A stretch of 64,000 bases of DNA. It comes from Promerops cafer. Its lineage: Eukaryota > Chordata > Aves > Passeriformes > Nectariniidae. The notes under the pieces are model-generated. The model was not told the origin of the DNA, searched no databases, and was given only the letters and a program-made list of their open reading frames with translations. The stretch covers positions 759,076 through 823,075 of the forward strand of contig VZSE01009546.1 in the NCBI GenBank assembly GCA_013398275.1, in the 5' to 3' direction. Positions 41,180-51,195 of this stretch are shown here, piece after piece. Each line of letters opens with the position of its first letter. Position 1 is the first letter of the stretch. The translations under genes and the position numbers were made by a program.

Positions 41180-41223
41180 CTATAGGTATGGTTGTACTCC
41201 TACTGTGCAGACTTCAGTGGGAT
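41180..41223 (-). CDS. IRX2: IRX2 coding exon 4 (short C-terminal tail) and stop
   Basis: This very short terminal coding segment is easy to miss. The acceptor reads ATTTTGACAG followed by ATCCCACTGAAG. Joined to the last G of exon 3 it gives [14 protein letters not shown] and a TAG stop at 41,180-41,182. This agrees with the conserved IRX2 C-terminus (human, from memory, ends in SEGC-type residues then GVQPYL). The phase matches exactly (1 + 2 nt). The polypyrimidine tract before the acceptor is weak, but the conserved peptide makes the assignment firm. Confidence 0.93.
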
Positions 41224-43515
41224 CTGTCAAAATATAACCGTCAGTTAGTCACAGGACACAGCCAGCTAACTAGATTATACAGTCTGTGTAGGTCCCAACC
41301 CTCACTGGTGCAGAATTCGTAGCTAGGTCATTTAAAAGTCTTGCCAATATTTTATATTTGCCTGTATCTCGAGTAATTTTGTAGAATAAGATGACAGCCA
41401 CATTAGTGCAAAACTTTTTAAAAAAAAACCCCCCGAACCCAAACAAACCAAGAAGCAACCAGTTACAAAAAATGTCACGCTCCACGTAATTTCACGTCCA
41501 AGGTCAGCAATTATCTGAACCAAAAGCCGAAAAAAAAACCCCGTGAGAATACTGGAAACAAAGAGAGTCAAACCAGTTTGTCAGGAAAAAAAAATTACAG
41601 GCAATGACACCAGTGCTCTCTGGATAGCTTTGTGTGTAGTTTTCCCTTTTTTAAAAAAAAAAAAAAATTACTTTTCAAAGCTACATCTGCAGCCTGTGAG
41701 ACTGATCTAAAAGTCATCTTGCCCATTTCCTCTCGCGGTTCTTAGGGGCAGGTACCGATACGACGGCGACATGCCGGTTTTAATCCGCGGGTTACATGGG
41801 TGCCCATCTTCGCTCTGGCAGCGGTGGCACCGAGCTCGCTGTTTTTTCCAGAGAAGGTTTCAGTATTTACAGCGCACAGGGGACGTCTACGGGTCGGGGA
41901 AGGAGGACGAGGGAGAAGAGGAAAGAAAGCGGCAGAAACAAGTCACCTACCTTTCTTAGAGTCATAGCTAGAGGGCCTGTAATGTTGTTCTAGCTGGTTA
42001 GTGATCGTTTTCAAAGAGTCACTGCTCTGTTTGTGGACAGAGCTGGCATTTAGGACAGTCTGACTTAGTCCCTCGTTTGAAGCCACTGCTGCGGAGTTGT
42101 ATCTCAGGATTCCCTGGCTCTGCAGAGCGTTAAAGTTCCCATAGTTTGTATAATTGCTATAAAAAGGTGAGGTGTAATAAATATGCCTCCCCAGGAGGGA
42201 GGAGGGCGAGTAGGCAGCGCTGTGCGGGGCGGAGGCGGGGGTGGCCGAGGAAAGCGGCGCCGGCTGGCAGCCTTGGCCCAGGGTCTGACTCTTGAGGTCC
42301 GAGGTGGCGATTTCGGCCAGAGACCAGAGCTTGGGCTTGCTGGCCGGCGTCGGGGGGCCGGGGGAGGCGCGGGGCCCCAGCGCCGCCTTGCTAGCGCTGC
42401 GGGCGGCGTCGGCGTGCGGGTGGCCGAGGAGCGGGGCCTCCACGGCCGCCAGCGGCGAGGAGGTGGCGGGCTTGGCCGGCGGGTCGCGCTCCCCGCCGCC
42501 GCCGTCATCCTCCTCGATGTCCTCCTCCTCGTCCTCGTCCTCGTCCTCTTCCTCCTCCTCGATATCCTCGTACTTGTCTTTGCACTCCGAGCCCGACTCG
42601 CAGAGGGGGTCTCCCGCTCGGCAGGGCAGCTTCTCGCCGTCCGATTCGGCGGAGCAGGAGTGGTCCGTCAGCGAGTCGACTTGCAAGCTGATCCCTGCGG
42701 AGGCCCGCCGGGCACAGAGAGGCAGTAAGGAGGGGCGGCAAAACAGAGCGGGAGAGAAGCGAGCCCAGCCACCACCGCGCCACCGCTGCGGCCGGGCAGA
42801 CTCAAGCCATCCCGGCCTTCTCCCGTTCCGATGAGCATCCATCCCCACGGGCTGGCTCCTCCGCGGCGCCCCCCGCACCTCCCCGCCTAGCCCCTCACGG
42901 TGTCGCCAGCCGCCCCCCTCCCGCTTCGGCCACAGGCGCTGATCGGCGACAAGAGACCGGAGCAGCCGGAGGCGACGGGACGGGACAGGTTTGGGGGTCG
43001 CTTTTGTTAAATGTCGCACCCCCGCTCCTACCCTGCTGCCCTGGTCCCGGGGGACTCGACGGGGCGGGATGGAGCCACCCCGCCGCGGCCGCAGTCACCC
43101 CACGCCTACCTTCGTCCTCCGCGGAGGTTTCGTTGCTCTCGGGCATCTTCTCGGGACTCTCCTCCTTACTCCTCGGCCCATCGCCTTCGTCGTCGTCCTC
43201 GTCCTCGCTCTTGTTCCGCGGGGCCCAGGTCATCTTGTTCTCCTTCTTGAGCCGCCGGCGGGCGTTGGCGAACCAGGTGGAGACCTGGGTGAGGGTCATC
43301 TTGGTGATGATGGCCAGCATGATCTTCTCGCCCTTGGTGGGGTAGGGGTTCTTGCGGTGCTCCTGCAGCCAGGCCTTCAGCGTGGCCGTGGCGTCGCGGG
43401 TGGCGTTTTTCCTGTACGCGGGGTCGTTGAGCTGGTAGGGGTAGGCAGGGCTGCCGTACGGGTGGTAGCTGATGGCTCCGGTCATCCCTGTCGTATGGGC
43501 GTCGTAAGGGGAGCC
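41180..43515 (-). CDS. IRX2: Iroquois homeobox protein IRX2, coding exons 2-4 (exon 1 in the assembly gap)
   Basis: IRX2 is a nuclear TALE-class homeodomain transcription factor that patterns embryonic tissues such as neural tube, heart and limb (family knowledge). The visible exons join in phase (406 + 744 + 44 nt) to give 397 residues and a stop. With the roughly 80 residues expected from exon 1, this matches the known vertebrate length of about 470. The homeodomain is near-identical to Iroquois proteins and has the PYP three-residue loop extension and helix 3 with [13 protein letters not shown]. The stretches [34 protein letters not shown] and the tail [14 protein letters not shown] separate IRX2 from IRX1, IRX3, IRX4 and IRX5 as I recall them. 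All visible splice sites are GT-AG. No frameshift or internal stop is seen, so the gene looks intact apart from the unsequenced first exon. Confidence 0.96.
41951..42694 (-). CDS. IRX2: IRX2 coding exon 3 (acidic tract and Iro box)
   Basis: The acceptor CCGCAG precedes GGATCAGC at 42,694, which completes the split glycine codon. The donor is AAAG followed by GTAGGTGA after 41,951. The exon is 744 nt and ends after the first base of the next codon. In order it encodes a conserved cysteine-containing stretch ([18 protein letters not shown]), a long Glu/Asp tract at about 42,500-42,570, an Ala/Pro-rich variable part, the Iroquois-specific Iro box ([15 protein letters not shown], about 42,294-42,342), and a Tyr/Asn-rich segment ([18 protein letters not shown]). 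The GC-rich middle is part of a CpG island. If the intron were retained, translation would stop two codons after KK. Confidence 0.96.
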
Positions 43516-43560
43516 CTGGACAGAACAAAACGGTGGGGTTGGCAATTTGTTATTGCTGAT
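42180..43560. other. CpG island over IRX2 exons 2-3
   Basis: Dense CpG and high GC cover most of exon 3, intron 2 and exon 2, falling away sharply in intron 1 and the 3' UTR. Gene-body CpG islands are typical of homeobox regulators. Boundaries were judged by eye. Confidence 0.7.
43110..43515 (-). CDS. IRX2: IRX2 coding exon 2 (homeodomain)
   Basis: The acceptor is CTGTCCAG before GGCTCC at 43,515, and the donor is GAAG followed by GTAGGC after 43,110. The exon starts on a codon boundary and ends after the first base of a glycine codon. It encodes 135 residues plus one base. The TALE homeodomain, from [12 protein letters not shown] to RRRLKKEN, covers about 43,237-43,413. A tyrosine- and proline-rich stretch precedes it. 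A basic then acidic segment follows ([15 protein letters not shown]) and the exon ends in ETSAEDEG. The helix 1 segment reads [11 protein letters not shown], where the human protein, from memory, has WLNEH. Confidence 0.97.
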
Positions 43561-44867
43561 AGCCATTAGTGAGTTGTCAAGGCGAGATCGGCGGTTATAT
43601 TTGTATTTCCCCGGGATGGTGTCTCGTATCCATATTCTATGAGGGGGAGTAGCAGCACCCAAAGGCCATTAAGTTACAATTCCCCCCCCTCCTTCCTCCG
43701 CCCAGCACACAGACACAGGCACACGCGCTTAAAATCGGCGATGTTTTAATCTTTCTGACTAATTTCAGCTCCTTGTAATTGAATATTTCCCAATATAATT
43801 TTTGAACCTCGTAGACATTTTAAAGGCCCTACAGGTAGTGTCTTGATATCAACATTTCTCTCAAAGGTTCAAAAGATGTTTCCTTTTTTTACTATAGAAA
43901 ATACAACAAAGCCGCCACTTAGCAATTCACTGCACTAATGCATTGCAAATCCAATTTGCAAATCAGAAGATATGCACCGTTTCGAATTGTTCAAATGCGA
44001 TGTAATTAGCATTTTAATTCGCTCTTTAACGTTTAAATTGCGCTTATTTAAGTCTGCATAATGCAAGAAAAGTTAAAGATATCCATAAGAAACTCGCTAA
44101 CTTTCAGCAGGTCTCTGAATCCCGTAGATCGGAGAGTCATAGGCTCAACATCGCCCAATATCCCGCACAGTTCACAACCTCGCTGCAACTTCCAGCCACT
44201 TGCCTACTGCTTCTCAACAGGAAAAACAAGAGAGACCCTCTGATCTTTTATACCACTTCGAATAAAGACTGCAGGACAATTTATGCCCTGTATCATGCAC
44301 AGACGGAAAGCAAGTAGTTTGCCTGTCACTTTGCAGGGAGAGCGAACTACCCCGCTGCCATCCTCTCCTAGGATATCGGCAGCCGCTCTAGTCTCAAATT
44401 CCGGGCACAGGTCTTTGTGTGTACGGACTAGATATGTGTCTGACTCCCTGTGTGCGTGAGTGTTTATAAAACTATATAACGATCTAGACCTGCAGTTTAT
44501 TTATATAGTTTATGGTATTATTTATATACTTTATGCACAGAACACACACAACACGCAATTGCAACTGCTCCTTAAACTAATAAGAAGAAAGTGAAATCCG
44601 AAACTGCTGCCACTACGACCATTTTGGGCTTAAGCGAAGCTCACAGATCGCAAACAGATGCTCCTTTTCATTCCCAAAATCCAGTTAAACCATTAGCACA
44701 AAACACACTGAAAGTAAATAAAACCACACGGGGATAAAGCCCCCAGCGCCTCAAAACACCGACTTAAAAGAGGGAGAGAAAAGAAATTAGGGGAAAAAAA
44801 AGAGAAGAAAAAGGAAACCCTCCCCTGTGCTATCACAGCGAAAAGAAAAAAAATATATATTTAAAAA
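43516..44867 (-). other. IRX2: IRX2 intron 1 (visible part)
   Basis: Sequence between the exon 2 acceptor and the gap. It contains no further recognisable IRX2 coding sequence. The part at 43,740-44,060 is rich in TAAT cores and has two octamer-like sites, and it is listed separately as a candidate enhancer. The exon 1 donor is not visible and must lie inside or beyond the gap. Confidence 0.75.
43740..44060. promoter_or_regulatory. Candidate enhancer in IRX2 intron 1
   Basis: AT-rich, repeat-free sequence in intron 1 with two POU octamer-like TTGCAAAT sites 13 bp apart (43,943-43,950 and 43,956-43,963), then GTAATTAGC, TTTTAATTCG and CCAATATAAT. The surroundings are CpG-rich, so the block stands out. 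Regulatory function is inferred. Confidence 0.35.
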
Positions 44868-45484
44868 NNNNNNNNNNNNNNNNNNNNNNNNNNNNNNNNN
44901 NNNNNNNNNNNNNNNNNNNNNNNNNNNNNNNNNNNNNNNNNNNNNNNNNNNNNNNNNNNNNNNNNNNNNNNNNNNNNNNNNNNNNNNNNNNNNNNNNNNN
45001 NNNNNNNNNNNNNNNNNNNNNNNNNNNNNNNNNNNNNNNNNNNNNNNNNNNNNNNNNNNNNNNNNNNNNNNNNNNNNNNNNNNNNNNNNNNNNNNNNNNN
45101 NNNNNNNNNNNNNNNNNNNNNNNNNNNNNNNNNNNNNNNNNNNNNNNNNNNNNNNNNNNNNNNNNNNNNNNNNNNNNNNNNNNNNNNNNNNNNNNNNNNN
45201 NNNNNNNNNNNNNNNNNNNNNNNNNNNNNNNNNNNNNNNNNNNNNNNNNNNNNNNNNNNNNNNNNNNNNNNNNNNNNNNNNNNNNNNNNNNNNNNNNNNN
45301 NNNNNNNNNNNNNNNNNNNNNNNNNNNNNNNNNNNNNNNNNNNNNNNNNNNNNNNNNNNNNNNNNNNNNNNNNNNNNNNNNNNNNNNNNNNNNNNNNNNN
45401 NNNNNNNNNNNNNNNNNNNNNNNNNNNNNNNNNNNNNNNNNNNNNNNNNNNNNNNNNNNNNNNNNNNNNNNNNNNNNNNNNNNN
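44868..45484. other. IRX2: Assembly gap (617 N), expected to hold IRX2 exon 1
   Basis: A continuous run of undetermined bases. No sequence encoding the Iroquois N-terminus was found between 43,516 and 44,867 or between 45,485 and 46,500. Exon 1 should encode roughly 80 residues (about 250 nt), which fits in 617 nt with flanking 5' UTR and intron. The first exon of such genes is often GC-rich, and a 16-G run lies just to the right, which makes a sequencing drop-out plausible. The N count may not be the true gap size. Confidence 0.8.
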
Positions 45485-45742
45485 CCCCCGTTGGCTCTGT
45501 GCAGTTATGCAGAGAATCAGAATGGTTATAGGCTCTCCCCCATGCACATCCGATCAGAATAAAAACAAACAGGAGGGGAAAAGAAAAAAACAACAAAAAA
45601 GCAACCTCCCCAAATGGAAAATTAGTACGAAAGGTCAGAAATGTATCGGGGAGGGGAAAGGCATCTGGGAGAGATGGAAGCACAGAGGGTTAATAAAAAA
45701 AAAGAAAGAGAAAGAGAAATAAACAGAAGGAGAGAGGAGAAC

Positions 45743-45767
45743 GGGGGGGTTGGGGGGGGGGGGGGGG
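45743..45767 (+). repeat. Poly-G run (7 G, TT, 16 G), G-quadruplex-prone
   Basis: Two G runs separated by TT lie about 260 bp right of the assembly gap, in the IRX2 promoter island. The run has enough G tracts for an intramolecular quadruplex on the plus strand. It may help explain the nearby gap, and its length is prone to sequencing error. Confidence 0.85.
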
Positions 45768-46032
45768 AGAGAGAAACGAGACCCCGAAATCAGAAAAGTG
45801 GCTGCTGCATGTGGAGTTCTCCCAGTCAGCCAGCCAGCTCCCCCAGCGCCTGCGAGCCTGTATTTTGGGGGAAGTATAGAGTCTGGAGTGAAGAGTTGAG
45901 GGAAGCAGCACTCGAGTTTCTGAGGGACATTGGAAAACAGAGCTGTCCGTCACCGCCGCTCATCTGCATAGCCCGCCGGGCCCGCCCCCTCCCGCTCCGG
46001 CCCCGGCCCCGGCTCCGTCTCCTTCCGCGGCC

Positions 46033-46082
46033 GGCAGGCAGGCAGGGAAGGCTGGCAGCGAAGGCAGGCAGGGAAGGCAGGC
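46033..46082 (+). repeat. GGCAGG-type short tandem repeat
   Basis: Imperfect tandem copies of GGCAGG and GGGAAGGCAG occupy about 50 bp inside the promoter CpG island. No function can be inferred from the repeat itself. Confidence 0.7.
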
Positions 46083-46307
46083 TTTGTAATGCAAGGCAGC
46101 CTCAGCGACTGCGAGCACGCTGCTGAAGCCAAACGATGATACTGTTCATCAGCTCCTCTCCGGACTCGCGGAGCCATGAATACTCTTCCGCACACTCTCC
46201 ATTACACACCCTCTCTCCCTCTTTCTATGTCCACAGGGGCAACAGAGAAGAATGTGTATAATAGATATCTACATCCCCTCCCGCACGCACTCTCCGAAGC
46301 GCTACAG

Positions 46308-46356
46308 GCGCGCACACGCGTGCGAGATGTGTGCGTTCGCAAGCGTGTGTGCGCGC
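46308..46356. repeat. Alternating purine-pyrimidine inverted repeat
   Basis: The left arm GCGCGCACACGC (46,308-46,319) pairs with the right arm GCGTGTGTGCGCGC (46,343-46,356) with a 2-nt bulge. An inner TGCGA/TCGCA stem lies at 46,321-46,325 and 46,337-46,341. Strict GC/AC alternation makes it a candidate for Z-DNA or cruciform formation in the IRX2 promoter. Confidence 0.7.
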
Positions 46357-48379
46357 AGGGCCGGGCGCGGCGGAGCCGGGCAGCGCGCAAGGGGAGAGCG
46401 AGCACTTGGTAAAAGTACTGCCCTATATGGTAGGGAGCGGAGCAACTGCTCAAATCAGCAGATCCAGGATCGTACTGTTCCTGGCAGCGGGAATTTCACA
46501 GTTTTATAAGTTGCCACAAACAGCGAAGATCTAGTCATACAGCGCGTTTGCTCAAGAAGGAAAAAAAATGCCCCCCATCTTTCTTTCAGTTCTATTCTTC
46601 CTTCGCTGGTGCGTGGAGAAGAGGCCTGGGTGACTCCTTGCGGGGGGCTATCTGCCTTCTCCCCCCACCCCTTCCTCCTTTTGGCAGATCAGATAAATCT
46701 CCTGGAATATAGTGTCTGTAATTAATTTCTTCTGCCCTCTCCCTTCGGCCCTGGACACTTTCAGCTTCCAGTCAGTGCCAGCGCTGCTCCGGCCCGGGCG
46801 CAGGAGGACGAGGCGGAGGCACCGCTCTTGTTTCCTCAGTGCAAGCTTAAATACACACATCTATGTGCACGTACATTTCTGTAATGCTTAGTCCAGAAGG
46901 TCCCTTCAGAAGCCGGGGGCGAGCTGCCCGCTCTCAAGCTCTGCCCTTCGCCTCCCGGGACGAGTCACGGTGCCGGCGGTCCCCCTGGTCGGTGTCCCCA
47001 TACCCGCGATGGAGCCGGGGCTCCCCTCCCCCGGCACTCCTTCAGTCCGACAGCCCCGGGGCACGGCGCTGGGCCCTGCCCGTCCCACCAAGCCACCGCA
47101 GGGGGCCGAGGCGTTCTAGGCCTCTCCGCGCATCCTGGTCCGCACCTGCGCCCCACAACTCCGCCGCCGTCCGTGCGGAGCAGGATCAGGGTCGGTCCGG
47201 CAGGTAGGGACGGGGCTGCAGGTCTGGAAGCCACAGCGCTTCCCACAAGCCCTTCACGTGCAACCTTCAGCAAGTTACCAGCCCGGAACGGCATCATTAA
47301 TATTGTTTAGGTGCTCAGAGAAAAAAAAAAAAAAAAAGTTAATGAAACTGTGTTTTATTTTCAGCATATATGGGTGCGCACTTATTCCATACTTAAACAA
47401 ATGAAGTTGCTTGACATTTATGGGCGAGTTCTTCATGAAGTACCTCAAGTAGTTTCAGTCAGGTAGGATGGAGAGGGCGCCGGGAAATCGGCTGGCCACC
47501 GACAGGAGGGGAGATGGCAGTAGCTGAAAAATTGCGGGTGTGCAGAGCAGCCTATTGCTAATCAATTAAATATGCAGCTGATAAAAAAAAAAAAATACAC
47601 TTGGAGAAGCTGTTTCAATAGCTTGGCGCACACAGAGGGGAAAATGCCGTGCTGGAACTACGGTCAAACCTCAGGACGTGTAAAGTGTCTGAAGAAATCT
47701 GAGCTTTCCGCTTTTTCTATCTCAGTTTTTATTTCTTTCCTTTACTCTCCTCATTTTCTGTGAAACCCACATACCAGTTTACCCTTGCCGCTACAAGCAG
47801 CAGCAGAGATCTGGCCACCAGACATACCGGATTAATTCCTGTCCAGATCTATAAGCTGGCCTGTAGAAGAGGCAATCCTTAAAAAAGCAGGTGAGGAGGA
47901 GGAGGTTGACACCAACAGGTATTTCTTGTCATTAACTCCCGACTTCCTGATAAGAGAGTGATAAACAACTGGTAAACTCAGTGCAACAGATTACAGAAAA
48001 GACATTTGCTTCCCTGCTTGGTGATTAATGCGCATATATTAAATAAAAATAGAAACTCTAAAAACAAGGGCTTTATATAAAACATATTCATATTTCAGTA
48101 TTTCTATGGAATAATCGATACCATGCGACTACATCTGAATAGTCAATTGCTGTGTTCCGCAGACCGATTTCTAAGTATATGAGCTCTGCTTCTGAAAGGA
48201 GCAGCAGCTGGAGAGCCGAGAATGCAAAATTAATTATAACATTATAAAGTCATACATGAATCTCTCCAAGCCAACCTGCATGCTTTGCAAAATGTGCTAT
48301 ACTCTCTGCATTTTTATTCGGGAAGCCGTTCTTTTTCCAGGAGAAGTGGTGTTTATCTTCGCGAATTGATTGCTTTTAG

Positions 48380-48500
48380 TTCTTCCTCTTTAATAATTAG
48401 TGGAACAATACAGATTGGGAATACAATGGCCGTTGTGTTTACATTATAACAGGGGATTAATGCTATTAAGTGAGTGTTACAGTTATGACCTGTGAAGAGT
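48380..48500. promoter_or_regulatory. Candidate enhancer with SOX- and FOX-like sites
   Basis: Clustered GGAACAATAC (SOX-like), TGTTTACAT (forkhead-like), AATAATTAGTGG and GGATTAATGC (homeodomain/OTX-like) sites within 120 bp. The motif matches are visual, and conservation could not be tested. Confidence 0.3.
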
Positions 48501-48779
48501 ACTTAAATAAATACCGTGATCCCAAGAGAACTGATGTAATTCAGTTCGGAGTGTGTGTGTAGATACGCACAGACACACACGCACACACGAAAGATACAAA
48601 TCTCCATACGTATCTACACGCATAGACATATGCTACACACGTTAGGTCTACGTGGCCATCCGTGTAAAATGTAGGTGCTGGTTTTGCCTCCATCTGCATG
48701 CCTTTCCTCTACGAGAATAAATTTTTGTGATTTTGGTGTTAGGAATGTTTAAATATTACTCCCCTTCCTCCAGACACAT

Positions 48780-49080
48780 AGAGCAACAGATTATGTTTCT
48801 GATGTTTTAATTTGTGCAGTCCAAAAATATTGTTTCATATACAGAAACAGGGTTAATTTCGCAATCAGAGATTAATGGAGTAAAATATTATCATTTCAAA
48901 GACAAGTTCTTGCGTTGATTTGATTTGCATAATTTTTGTATGGCTTCAGAAAGGAATGGATTTAGCCACTGCAAGGAGCCGGTATGCATTTTATTACAAG
49001 TACACCACTAATTTGACTCTGCACAATGCAGAGAACTAATAGCTAGTGGGGTCATTTAAATATAGCTGGCGAAGGCTTTG
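48780..49080. promoter_or_regulatory. Candidate conserved regulatory element
   Basis: A repeat-free block with GGTTAATTTCGC, GAGATTAATGGAG, TTTGCATAATTTTTG (octamer-like) and CACTAATTTGAC. It lies about 3.3-3.6 kb right of the gap, upstream of IRX2. Inference only. Confidence 0.3.
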
Positions 49081-49489
49081 CAATACACAAACCAGAAAAC
49101 TGTTTCAATAACGTTTCTAAACAGCGATCAGTGTAGGTGTCTGTATTTAACTTCTTCTCGGAGTTATCTCTGTTTGATTTGAATGCCTTTCGCAAGGAAG
49201 AGGTTTTTCACTTGCTTGGCTCCACCGCCGAAATCTAATTTTCCCACAGTACTACCCGTTACTAATACAAAGCCGTCTAACTTGCGCTGTTAAACACCAG
49301 AATAGTATTACATGCACTTTTTATTGGTAATAACTGTGGCAAATTAACATGCCTACACAGAGACATTAAGACTTTACACACCGTGTTTTTTATTTTAATA
49401 ATCTATTCATTAGGTCAGCGTTTACCTTTCCAGATTTTAAACTGCTGCCTCGCCTTGTCTTCTTTAATTCAGTTTCTTGCAGCAGAGCT

Positions 49490-50430
49490 GAGAAGGTAGA
49501 CGAGAGCCCCCCCACCACCCCCTGCTATCGCTCACAGCTGTCCTGGGAGCAAAATTTTGCGTTTTGTCATTTATTAGCTACATCTCCTTGCACCAATGAT
49601 AGAGGCTGAAGTTTTCGGGCGGGTGAGGTTGAAAACCCCGTCTGTGAGGATGGGGCTCCTGCTGCCTCTGCCCGACACTGGGGCGTCTGCCCGAGGGCCA
49701 TTCACTCCGGACCCCGCTCCTCTCGGCTTTACACAAGTGAAAGAAGAAGAAAAAATATAAAAACACAAGCCTCGTCGGGGTGAAGGAGAGGTTTCCCTCC
49801 CCGGGAGGGCTCCCTGCGGCCCGGAGAGGCGCACACGCCTGTCACCCGCACAATGCCAATTGCCCAATTGTCGTGACACCGGTCACAGCAACTTTTCAAG
49901 CAAAGAGAAGTGGAATTTGGTGGGGTTTGAAGATGTAACACAATGCGCAGCTGAAACAGTTTCCTGTGACATAACCACACAATGGTCTGGGAATGCTTTC
50001 TCCTTTCTCTCATGAAATGGGGGACCGCCACCATCTCCCGGAGACAACGACGTTAAATAATAGACTATTGTATTTTAAAATAACAAATGACACACGCATA
50101 CTGTGCAAGCGGAGTTGTCCGGTTTTCTAGTAAAAGGAGCCCAGTTTGTAGGGCTCTTTCTGAGCGCGGTGCTTTGCGGGAGCGACCTGTGCGAACGCGG
50201 GAAGACGGGGTGAGCTGGGCGAGACGTCCGTGGGGCTGTTCACAGGGTTAAAGCGAAGAGCGGTGAAAACGGCGAGTGAAAAAGGAAAAGAAAGAACTTT
50301 TCTTTGGCCGTCTTCGGGACACGATCGCTAGTTCAAGACGCGTGTGGGAGGGGGCGCTGTGGCAATGGATTCTCCAGCGCTCCCGAGCACTTGCAGCGGA
50401 ATTGTTCAGGGAATCTCCTTCCCTGAGATT
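49490..50430. other. CpG-rich upstream segments
   Basis: Two CpG-enriched patches (about 49,610-49,870 and 50,110-50,410) separated by AT-rich sequence. No gene was found; 101-codon open frames here are on the minus strand and lack domains. Confidence 0.5.
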
Positions 50431-50734
50431 TCCTTTAATATTTCGGTCATTACTTTTATTAATCCTGTTATCTAACTTCGTCCCGTAATACCTGCACTAA
50501 AAGGTGGACTGCTCGCGTGAGTTATGGTCACTTGGTCACCTGATTTCCCTTTAGCCTTTTTTTTTTTTTTTTTTTTCCAGTTCAGGAAAAGTGCAATAGT
50601 GCATTTAAGTTTTAAAATACCATGCAAGACAGATCTGCCCAGGGTAGCGCCGAGAATTTAGACAACTGTCTCTAACACGAAAAGAGCACAAATAAACCCA
50701 TATGAAATACACCCCTTGTTTGCAGCTTCTTATT

Positions 50735-50762
50735 AAAAAAAAAAAAANAAAAAAAAAAAAAA
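50735..50762 (+). repeat. Poly-A run with one undetermined base
   Basis: An A run of about 28 bp containing a single N at 50,748, a sign of unresolved homopolymer length. Confidence 0.85.
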
Positions 50763-50865
50763 ATCCCTAGGGCGTCTGTGGCTTCGACAATTTGCACTAA
50801 TAACGGGACATGTCTTTCCCAGGATTTACCTTCCTCCTTTTGAGACGTTACTGGGGGAAATGCTT

Positions 50866-50908
50866 AAAAATAAATAAATAAACAAACAAACAAACAAACA
50901 AAAAAAAT
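50866..50908 (+). repeat. (AAAT)n(AAAC)n microsatellite
   Basis: Three AAAT-type units followed by about five AAAC units and an A run. Confidence 0.9.
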
Positions 50909-51195
50909 ATATGAAAACAAAAACCAAACTAAAACGGATCTCTAAAAAACAGATCTGAGACTCAGTAAAGTTGCTTCCCTTATGTCACACTGTTATTAAG
51001 AATGTTAGTAATTTTCCGCCTAGGGAAATATAAGCAAATATGTATCCGTAGGTATAAAGATATAAGATAAAAGACCTCAAACGCTTTCCTGGATCCTGCT
51101 ATTTTTACCTGAAAGGCAGACAGCGTTTCTCAGGGAGAAAACAAGTGTACGATCCACAGGTGGGATAGTTCATCATTCTTAAGGGAGAGAGGGAC

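Larger units (their letters stand above)
45485..47250 (-). promoter_or_regulatory. IRX2: IRX2 upstream promoter region with CpG island
   Basis: This GC- and CpG-rich block lies immediately upstream of the expected first exon. On the minus strand there is a CCAAT box (ATTGG on the plus strand at 45,929-45,933) and a weak TATA-like CCTATAACC (45,523-45,531). The block also holds a poly-G run, GGCAGG tandem repeats and an alternating purine-pyrimidine inverted repeat. It is called a promoter from position and composition; the start site is unknown. Confidence 0.6.
47251..49480. other. Upstream non-coding region with candidate elements
   Basis: AT-rich sequence left of another CpG-rich segment, with an A run at 47,322-47,338 and a GT/CA-rich tract at 48,551-48,590. 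No exon was recognised. Candidate regulatory blocks are listed separately. Confidence 0.5.

Noticed and set aside
42183..42834. Plus-strand open frames of about 180 codons opposite IRX2 exon 3
   Set aside because: They are antisense shadows of the GC-rich IRX2 coding exon, with low-complexity composition.
42991..43569. Plus-strand open frame of 192 codons opposite IRX2 exon 2
   Set aside because: It is antisense to the homeodomain exon; IRX2 on the minus strand has the family match, splice sites and phase.
44787..45683. Open frames spanning the N gap
   Set aside because: They exist only because N codons contain no stop; there is no evidence of coding.
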